Below, in pieces: positions 53,301 to 61,689 of a stretch of DNA of 64,000 bases; within the stretch, counting starts at the first letter, position 1, and every line of letters starts with the position of its first letter. The notes beneath the pieces are model-generated. The model was not told where the DNA came from. It saw only the letters and a list, made by a program, of their open reading frames with translations, and made no database searches. The translations under genes were made by a program, and so were the position numbers. Source of the DNA: Volvox africanus (Eukaryota > Chlorophyta > Chlorophyceae > Chlamydomonadales > Volvocaceae); contig BSDZ01000094.1 in the NCBI GenBank assembly GCA_030268105.1, positions 3,196,501 through 3,260,500 on the forward strand. The letters run 5' to 3'.

Positions 53301-56300
53301 CCATTGCTTTCTCCTCTTTTACCGCCTGCTTCATCGCCGACTCCCCCATCCTCTTATCCCCCATGGCCATCACCTCCCTCACCGTCACCTCTGTCTCCAT
53401 ACCCTCTATTTCCATTACGTCGCTCACCTACCCCACCCTTACCACCACCGCCATCGGCATCACCTCTCTCAACACCGGCCCCCTCGCCATCGCCTCTCTC
53501 GCCATCGCCTCCCTGGCCACCGCCTCCATGGCCATCGCCTCAATCACCTATGCCATGCTCACCACCCGCTCCCTCGCCACCGTCTCCCTCGCCAAGGCCT
53601 CCCCTGCCACCGCCTCCCCCGCTACCGCCTCCCTTGCCACCGCCTCACTCGCCAGCGCCTCCCTCGCCAGCGCCTCCCTCACCATTTCATCCATCGCCAT
53701 CTGCTCCGTCACCACCGCCTCTTTCGCCAACGCCTTCTGCACCGTTACATCCTTATCAACTGCCCGTAGCTCCGATCCCTTTTTTCCTTCAACCAACGGA
53801 GCCACGATCACCACCGCCGCCACGACCCCCAATCCGTCGTAGGTCACCTCCGCTTCCACCGCCAGAGCTCTACCCGCCGCCATTGGAATATATACCGCCC
53901 TATGATGCACCAGCACCCGTCGAGTACACTCCACCGCGGACGTCCCCTCTTCCTCTTCATCCTTCCTCTATGATGCCACCACCCTTTGATATACCACCAC
54001 CCATGGAGTACATTCCGCCGGCGATTTCCTATCTCCCTACTCGTCCGTCTTACATGGTGCCACCCGTCACATTAAGTCCACCCTCACAACCCAACTTGGT
54101 TCCAACGTGGCTTCCTGCGGTGCCAGTAGACCTCTTGGAATCTCCACCCACCCCTGCTCCCTTCCCACTTCTACCATCGCCAGCTCCTCCCCCCCTTTCG
54201 CCTCAAGCCCCTCCGTCCCCTCTACCACCATCCCCCATACCACCAGAGCCGTATCCGCCAAGGCCTCCATCACCACCGAAGCCCCGACTACCCCCGAGAC
54301 CTCCCCGCCGCCCTCCCACGCTGCCTCCACCGTCACCTAAGCCCCCACTTCTTCCACCCCCATCACCTAATCCGCCCCCACCTCTACCTCCTCCGTCCCC
54401 TCCGTCCCCTCTACCACCATCCCCCATACCACCAGAGCCGTACCCGCCAAGGCCTCCATCACCACCGAAGCCCCGGCTACCCCCAAGACCTCCCCGCCGC
54501 CCTCCCTCGCTGCCTCCACCGTCACCTAAGCCCCCACTTCTTCCACCCCCATCACCTAATCCGCCCCCACCTCTACCTCCTCCGTCCCCACCGTCCCCTC
54601 TACCACCATCCCCCATACCACCAGAGCCGTATCCGCCAAGGCCTCCATCACCACCGAAGCCCCGACTACCCCCGAGACCTCCCCGCCGCCCTCCCACGCT
54701 GCCTCCACCGTCACCTAAGCCCCCACTTCTTCCACCCCCATCACCTTACCCGGCCCCACCTCTACCTCCTCCGTCCCCTCCATCCCTTCTACCACCATCC
54801 CCCATACCACCAGAGCCGTACCCGCCAAGGCCTCCATCACCACCGAAGCCCCGGCTACCCCCGAGACCTCCCCGCCGCCCTCCCTCGTTGCCTCCACCGT
54901 CACCTAAGCCCCCACTTCTTCCACCCCCATCACCTTACCCGGCCCCACCTCTACCTCCTCCGTCTCCTCCTTCCCCTCTACCACCATCCCCCATACCACC
55001 AGAGCCGTACCCGCCAAGGCCTCCATCACCACCGAAGCCCCGGCTACCCCCGAGACCTCCCCGCCGCCCTCCCACGCTGCCTCCACCGTCATCTAAGCCC
55101 CCACTTCTTCCACCCCCATCACCTAACCCACCCCCACCTCCACCTCCACCTTCATCTCCACCACCACCTTCACCTCCTTTTCCATTTCCATTGTCATCTC
55201 CACCTCCACCTCCACCTCCACCTCCACCTCCACCTCCATTACCAGTGCCGGCGTTCCCATATTCCACGCCTCCGTCATCCCAGCCTCCGCGAGCTGTACC
55301 GCTCACACCGCACCTGCCACTATCGCCACCCCCATGCATCCCGCTACCTCCACCACCACCTTGCCCACCCTTATCCCGAAAACCCCCTGAGCCCTGCCCT
55401 CCCCTTGCCTTCCCTTCAACACCAACGTTTCAACCTTTTTTCCCCATGTCCCCAAAACAGTATCTGCCGCCGCCACTTAGTCCATACAGCGTCCCAATGC
55501 ATCCGCTGCTGCAGCCACCAAGTCCGCTCCCACTGTCGCCAACCCCACCACTGCTTCCATCCAATGGGCCGCCCTTCCCCTCGCCTCCATCGCTGCTCTT
55601 GCCACCGTCACCGCCGCCAGCACCAACATATTCAGCACCTCGCACTCCACGCCCGCCATCTCCCCCATTTCCGCCGCGCCCACCGCCAAGAGCGCGGCGT
55701 CCACCAGGACGACCTCCACGGCCACGGCCACCGCCACCATTCTCACCCGGCCCGCCGCTCTGCCCTCCAGTTCCATCGCCGCCTTGTCCAACATTATCGA
55801 CACCGCCACCTTGTCCGCCTGTACAAGCACCATCGTCTCTAAGCAGTCAGCCGCCTTCTCAATCCCCGCCGCTTTCCGCATCCACGCCACCTTCATCTGT
55901 GCCCTTTGCAAAGTCGCCCTTTTCCCGGTCACCTCAGCCCCCGCCTGCAGCACCCCCATCACCCTCGCCACCACTACCGTTTTCACATTCCTTAGCGTGG
56001 GTCCACACCCAGACTTCATTGCCTCAGCCCCGATCACCTGAGTCAGCCTCCCCGTCCGCCCCATCGCCCCCGTCGCCCCTACCCTGGGATCCCGGATTGG
56101 CACCGTCTTTCTCCTGGCCTTCTTCACCACCATCTCCTGCACAAGCACCTTCGCCTCCTCAGCCAGTCCCTTTCACAGATTCTAGTCCATCACCGCCGCC
56201 GTCGCCGCTGCCTCCACAACTGCTATCCTCACCAGCATCTCCCCAGCCGCCACAATCGTCCACAATTGCTCGGCTGCTGGCATCGCCCTCACGACCGCCA

Positions 56301-57101
56301 GGTCTACCGGCCCTGACGCAACGTCCGTCGCCGTCACTCCCCGCACCGTTTGCGCCTGATCTATCATCGCGATCCCCACCATCGTCACCCCAGCCCCGCA
56401 GGTCACCTATACTTTCGCTGTGGCCCGAACCTTCTCTACAGCCTCCAGTTTCCCCGCTGCCGTTATTGTCACCACCAGCCCCACTCGTTCTGTCGCTACC
56501 TGAACCTCCATCGTCCAGGCCACTGGCACCTCGTCACACGTCGCCGCAAGCCCCTTACATGCAGCCACCTGTGTCACCTCTACGCACACTACCATCTCCA
56601 CCTCCTCCTGTGTCTCCCAACACGCCGCCTCCACCATCTCCCCAGCCCTCATCACCCATCCCGTCAACGCTGTCTCCTTCGCCTGGTATACCCGCCACAC
56701 AACTCTATCCGCAATTTTCATCACCACCAACTCCGTCACATCGATCCCCCATATCCCCATCTCTTCCGTTACCAGCGGCATCATCGTCGCCGCCTTTCCC
56801 TCAGCCAGACGTTTCCTCAACCGAAAGCTCATCTCCTCCGTCATCTTTCTTGTCATCGCCAGTTTTATCATCACCCCACCCGCCGCGCTCCCAATTCCCA
56901 CCCAGAATGCCCCTGGCACCTCTGCGTCCACCGATGCCGCCATGGCGCCCACCATCACTGCCGTCTCCACCCTTGGCGCCGCCGTCTCCACCCGTCCGGA
57001 AGCCTCCTCGGCTTCCCCCGAGCCCAATTCTACCGCCGCTGAATATCCCTTTGAATCTGTCGCGATCTGTGGCGTCTACATTGCGCCGCCGGGTTGCTTA
57101 A
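41329..57101 (+). CDS. HRGP-B: giant secreted Pro/Ser-rich wall/matrix protein, tandem copy 2
   Basis: Exons: 41329-41392, 41688-41857, 42275-42526, 43615-43689, 44250-44348 and 45246-57101; total 4172 codons, all phases closing. [15 protein letters not shown] plus QAVA|G forms a signal peptide. Residues 22 to about 235 form the shared globular domain ([88 protein letters not shown]). Residues from about 240 to 4171 are almost entirely Pro, Ser and a third residue, in one 11.9-kb exon. The repeats are SPPPP (15-bp), a block of about 115 residues repeated some 14 times, and a 63-residue block repeated five times that is richer in Lys and Arg. An EYxPP-rich spacer lies near 53860-54060. The tail ends with a basic LRRRVA. 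A long rod of hydroxyproline glycoprotein in the extracellular matrix is inferred. An ATG at 41215 is in frame but would bury the signal peptide. Confidence 0.85.
42714..42833. mobile_element. 120-bp MITE-like inverted-repeat element
   Basis: Arms at 42714-42744 and 42803-42833 are inverted copies of about 31 nt with two mismatches (core AATAGTCTTTTAGGTTGAA). They enclose a 58-bp non-palindromic middle. The element sits in the third intron of HRGP-B. It is too short to code, so it is either a non-autonomous DNA element or a stable RNA hairpin. Confidence 0.7.
44016..44064 (+). repeat. Degenerate 7-bp repeat (CAATCCA)n
   Basis: About six imperfect copies of AATCCAC/AATCCGC lie in the fourth intron of HRGP-B, shortly before the telomere-like repeat. 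Confidence 0.7.
44117..44201 (+). repeat. Interstitial telomere-like repeat (CCCTAAA variants)
   Basis: The stretch contains TAAAACCC, CCTAAAAACCTAAAACT, CCCTAAAAATCCTAAAA and CCCTAAACCCTAAG. These are degenerate copies of the plant-type CCCTAAA and the Chlamydomonas-type CCCTAAAA telomere repeats. It lies in the fourth intron of HRGP-B, ending about 48 bp before the acceptor. Confidence 0.7.
44846..44968 (+). repeat. (GGGGCT)n hexanucleotide array, about 20 copies
   Basis: A GGGGCT array with a few variants lies in the last intron of HRGP-B, between the globular-domain exons and the Pro-rich exon. The G runs are on the coding strand. The Ala-Pro and Gly-Leu frames over it are artefacts. Confidence 0.95.
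46201..47470 (+). repeat. 15-bp minisatellite encoding Ser-Pro-Pro-Pro-Pro
   Basis: The 15-bp unit (CCCTCACCACCGCCT and variants) encodes SPPPP or SPSPP without interruption. It is arranged in higher-order blocks of about 60-180 bp that recur with few changes. It lies within the last exon of HRGP-B. Confidence 0.9.
48412..53440 (+). repeat. About 14 tandem copies of a 330-345 bp coding repeat
   Basis: Unit boundaries can be followed at 48754, 49096, 49438, 49783, 50128, 50473, 50818, 51163, 51493, 51838, 52180, 52525, 52867 and 53212, with divergent partial units at both ends. Lengths are 330, 342 or 345 bp, always multiples of three. Each unit encodes about 114 residues with landmarks [43 protein letters not shown] and [17 protein letters not shown]. 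Copies are nearly identical and differ mainly in small in-frame indels, which suggests recent unequal exchange or conversion. Confidence 0.93.
54215..55135 (+). repeat. Five tandem copies of a 189-bp coding repeat
   Basis: Each unit encodes 63 residues with the landmarks [29 protein letters not shown] and [16 protein letters not shown]. Copies begin near 54215, 54404, 54593, 54782 and 54971. The unit is distinctly more basic than the rest of the HRGP-B rod. Confidence 0.9.
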
Positions 57102-60100
57102 GCGGCCCCGTAGCCTCTTGGACGCCAGCAGCTAAATGCAAGCGGTATGGGTTGCCGATTCCAGAAGTTGGTGTCAACCCCGGAAGAACGGGTCACGCGT
57201 CCACGGCTTGCTTGGTACAGTGCAGCGGAGATTATGCCATTCCGTTGCCATGACCCATGTGGGCATCGAACAGCTCTTGGGATCGTTCTTGGGTCTTCCA
57301 GCAGCCTCGATCCTACGTGTGCCAGTACACCGTTGTGATGCCATGGATGCCATGTTGACATCCTTGTGGTTGTTGTGGTGATCGTGGTGATTGTGGTTGT
57401 GGTGATGGAGGTTGTGTTTATGATTTTGGTAGTGGTGGTGGTGGTGGTGGGGTTTAAGGGTAGGTTGTGCCGCCGGCGTCGCCAGGTACCCTTCCATGCG
57501 GCGCGATGTGGGATGCCCGCAATATTACATGCGAGGGCACAGTTTGAACGTTATGATGGCATCTGTCAACTGGTTGCAGGATTCCAGTCTCAGGCCAGAT
57601 GCCTTGCAACGCAGTAAGTAGCGCTGCCAGGCTAGTGGGTAGGCAGGCCGCGGTCTTGCGGACAGCATGGCAGGCGGGTCATTAACGATGTTGGATAGCG
57701 GATCGTCCCCCAAAGGAGGTTATTATCGGACGAGAAACTGTGTTGTTGAGGATTTGGATTGCAGTTAGGGATTGTGATGTCCAGTTACAAGCGGAGTTCG
57801 TGGAAGAGGTCTTTTATGTCCCTGAGACCAAGCAAGAGAAGGAAGGCATAAAGGTTGGAACACATGACATGTGACACGAATGATTGAGTGCCAGGTTCCA
57901 AAGAAGCCATCTACAACCGGCCGGCGCCTGCGCTGCATGTACGGTATGCAGGAGGGAGAGCCTTGAACTGCGTTGCGTTAAGCTGCTCTGCATTGGGATG
58001 AGCCTGTCAGTACCCTTGATGCTTGCTTTGGTGCACGCAGGCCATGCTTGGGTGCCATCCTCATGGCACGCCGATGTTGATGGAGCACTGTCAGCACCAG
58101 CTAGGTATAAAGCAGCCGCTGGATGGGTAAAAGAGCGCTTTCCCTTCACGGCGGAATAGGTTTCTTGGCACCAGAGACTTTGCCTGGTTCTGAGTAGTTA
58201 CGTTAACCGGAACATACCATAACATACCTAAATATGCGTGTTGGACATTAGCAATGGGAGAGCAGGTAATGCATACGGATGACGCCCTGGCTGCCACTGC
58301 CACAGCAATCACTTGTCCTCTGATCTCGTTCAGATGGCGCCCTGAAGCGCAATGTGGTGCACAGGGGTGCGGTTAATTACTGCAACGCATGTAGGGGAGG
58401 TCCGGGTACATACGGGTGTTCGCAGCTTGGCTGGTTCTACCTAGGCTGATGCGGATGGCTGGGGCGTGACGACGGCCCTTGCGGATTTAGTTGGCAAGGT
58501 GCACAGTATTAAAAGGGGTCCCAGGGGGACCTACTCACGCCCATCTTTGAGCGTCTGTCACGAGAATGCATCCATTAACAACATGCGATGGGCGTAAGCA
58601 ATGCGTAAGCCCCTCGGTGTTTCATCCTTCGATCAAGCAGTGTCTGGCTGGCCGTAATTGCCCGAGTATTCCGTCCATTAGTTTGGTGCGTTGCATAAAT
58701 GTTCCGATGGTGCGGATAAGTTGCCCTCTCACGTCCAAGTAAGCGCGATACGGCACGGGGTCGGCTTTGACTACTTACGGCATTTTCCGTTTGTAGTTCT
58801 GCACGGCGGCCTGGTGGGTATGTTATGAGGAATGGGAAAGGATGACACGAAGGACTGGTAGCGGATGGTCGAAGAGTCGGGGTGGTACGGTGGCTCCTGG
58901 CCGGGTCAGGCGTGAATGTGTGTACCGCGGGTCAGGCCTGAATGGTTGGGGGTTCTACCACCACCTGCGTCAGATACGTGCTTGGGTATAGCACGCCTAA
59001 GGGCATAATACCTAATGTCCGTCAAAAATGCACTATGCTGCCAGCGGCCGACCGGGTGCCTGTACTTGCGCATAAGGGCTGTGTGATAGTAGTGGGGAAG
59101 GGAACTAGCGCACAAGCGCTCGATTGGATCAGACATTGGTCAGCCGTGGGCTAAGGCCATGGCCGGCCTGACTCCAGGTTATGGTTTTGGGGGGTAGCGC
59201 GGTGAAGATCTGATCAAGTGGTGAGAACTTGCAGCGAATTTGCTGACATAACCGTACCAACGAGGAGTTTGTGCAGGGGTAAAGGGAGCAAGTATGCTCA
59301 CGGTAAGTGCCCGCTCCTTCCCGTTCTCCACAGTAACCAGCCAGTAAATTCATTCATGTGCCGTAAATTGTCGTACTTGCCGTACTTACCATGCAGCAAG
59401 GCAGACAGCAAGATAGTCTGGATTCTTTTCTGTTTGTAATTTCGTATAATTCGTGGATAGACATCATGGAGGCGACAGGACCCTAGATTGTTATTAAGGA
59501 TGGTCGCATGCACGTCGATGCAGATTAATGTTGGCGCACAGTTGCCTGTGAGCGCCGATATCGTACATACAGTTACACCTTCCGTGACCCATCTTTAACC
59601 TATCTAGAGCAACTGAGGAAACGGGTTGATGAAGCGGGCGCTCCCTGGATTTCCCCCAGTAGGAGACTAGCTGTATACCCTGGAGATGAGTCACCCCTGT
59701 CCATAGGTGCCAGCTAGGCCTTAGTCATCCACCGCTTCCCATCCATGTCCCATCTGCCTGGTCGGGAATAAATCGAATCACCAATCCAACAATGGAGGGT
59801 GACGGCATCTGAAGGAACACATGGCATGAAAAATGTGACACGTGTTAAGGACTGGGAGATTAGCCTAGCAACAGGAAGCCCAAGTCGGAAGAGGACGGCC
59901 GCTTTCTTCTGATGACCGAGGCTGGGAGCTGGGGGCTGGGGGGACAGGGGACGGGGGACGGGGGAGGGCTAGAGGGCTTAAAGGTACCGTAGTGTAAATA
60001 CGGCAGGATGCTCGGAGGAAAAGACAGTTAAGCGTTCCCTGTCGGGGTCGCATTGGAGGCGCCGTCCTACGGGTTTGGAGTAAGTAGGTTTACTGAACGC

Positions 60101-61689
60101 GCCTATATGCGTATTGCGCGTGCGTGCTGCTTGCCCGATGCTTGCCCGGAACCTCGCGAGCTGATAGCGAATAGTGATCTGACTAGGCCCCAACGCATAG
60201 CCTCGGCAGGAGCGAGGGCGGAAAGCTGGGAAGAGAATTTAGATTTCCAGAAAATTTCCTCCAGGAAACATCAGAGTTTCGAACATAATTTTGGAAGTTG
60301 GGTTGCTTTTTCTACGGTGGAAGTTATGGGCCCTCGAAGCTTATTTTACGGGACTGGTGGGATGTAGCGGGTTCAGACTAGGAAAAATGTCACGAATCTT
60401 AGGAAGTTATAATATTATTCTTTTTTTACGCGAGACTTCTATTTCTACGCGATGCAAGTAGTTTTGGGTGACAACCCCGGATGGGCTACAGTCTGTTACA
60501 GTCTCTCACAAAAATATATAAAACATATCTGCAGGATAAGATAAGCGATCATGGGGAATTATAGGATGTTGCTGCTGCTGCCGACTGCAAGCAGCAAAGC
60601 CACCGGACGAGCGTTGCTAATGGAGAAAAAACACGCCAAAAGCTCATGCGTTATTTTTGTATATTTTGTATTTTAGAGCTGTAGTGAGCGGTGAGACGTG
60701 ATGTCCAAGCACACAGAGGTGAGATATACTTTCAATTCTTATACGCTATTTCTTTCTTCCATTGGAGTTTTTATTTAAGTAAAAATAATGCAGGAAATAC
60801 GCAAAACACCTGTATTCGGGGCGCCTTGACAATGTAATTGTAAGACGTACGTACGCCAGGGAACGGCAGGGTTGATGGGTGGGGCAAGAGGCCTCGCAGC
60901 GCCGCGTAGATTCGATAGGTTTTGACGTACGGTCATGAAACCTACGCGATACTTCGATACATTATGGTACCCGTACAACATGCGATGCATATTTCTAGTA
61001 TTAGTTGACTTCTCTACCGGATGAATTAGGGATCATTCTCCTTTCCGAAAGCTGCACGTTTTGGTAGAGGTTGCGGCAAGACCCACCAATAATGATGAGG
61101 TATATGGTAGAATAAAATGTGGATTAAAATTATTTATCAGTATATCATCATATTGTATTCTTTCAAGATGGGGACGCAGAACACAAGAACATGTGCACGA
61201 AGCGGGATAGTCCACAATTCAATCCACGATTTCTCCGAAACTCATAAGAAGAAGAGTTGTTGGGAATAAGTTGTAAGAAAGGAAATTTTTCGCAACAGCG
61301 CCAAGCAAGGATAAGTCGTTGCGTAACGACCATGCGTGGCTATCTACGGGAGAAAGTCATCGGACCAGGTCATTCATGGTCATTCAAAGGTGTAAATTAT
61401 AACGAATGCATATAAACATTCAAGCGATATGTTCACACGTCCATTTGCTGAACCATGTCGCGCCCACCGGTCTTTCGTACATGTCTTGTGTCCCACTCGC
61501 ACATCGTCGATCTAGCCCATAAATATGCTTTGTTATTTTAAGGCCTTCACTAAGTGCCCCTGGAAAGCGCGTCAGGGGTACGGCCGGGTTGTAACACAAA
61601 GCTGCCATGATTCTGTAGCTGGCTTCAATGCTTGGATTTGTTAAAGAGAGACTTTAAAATACTCTCTCACAGTACAAATCATCATCTCG
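57102..61689. other. Intergenic region between HRGP-B and HRGP-C
   Basis: About 4.6 kb. It includes a GTGGT-rich simple-sequence patch (57363-57455) shortly after the HRGP-B stop, a short G-rich patch at 59930-59970, and AT-rich DNA from 60380 to 61690. No gene, transposon protein or RNA gene could be supported. Confidence 0.4.

Noticed and set aside
46201..53427. Minus-strand Met/Glu/Val/Arg-rich frames, including recurring units of about 114 codons
   Set aside because: They are the reverse shadow of the HRGP-B repeats; their regular spacing just reports the repeat period.
48412..53440. Regularly spaced repeats as a CRISPR array
   Set aside because: The repeats are contiguous coding units of about 345 bp without unique spacers, in a eukaryotic gene.
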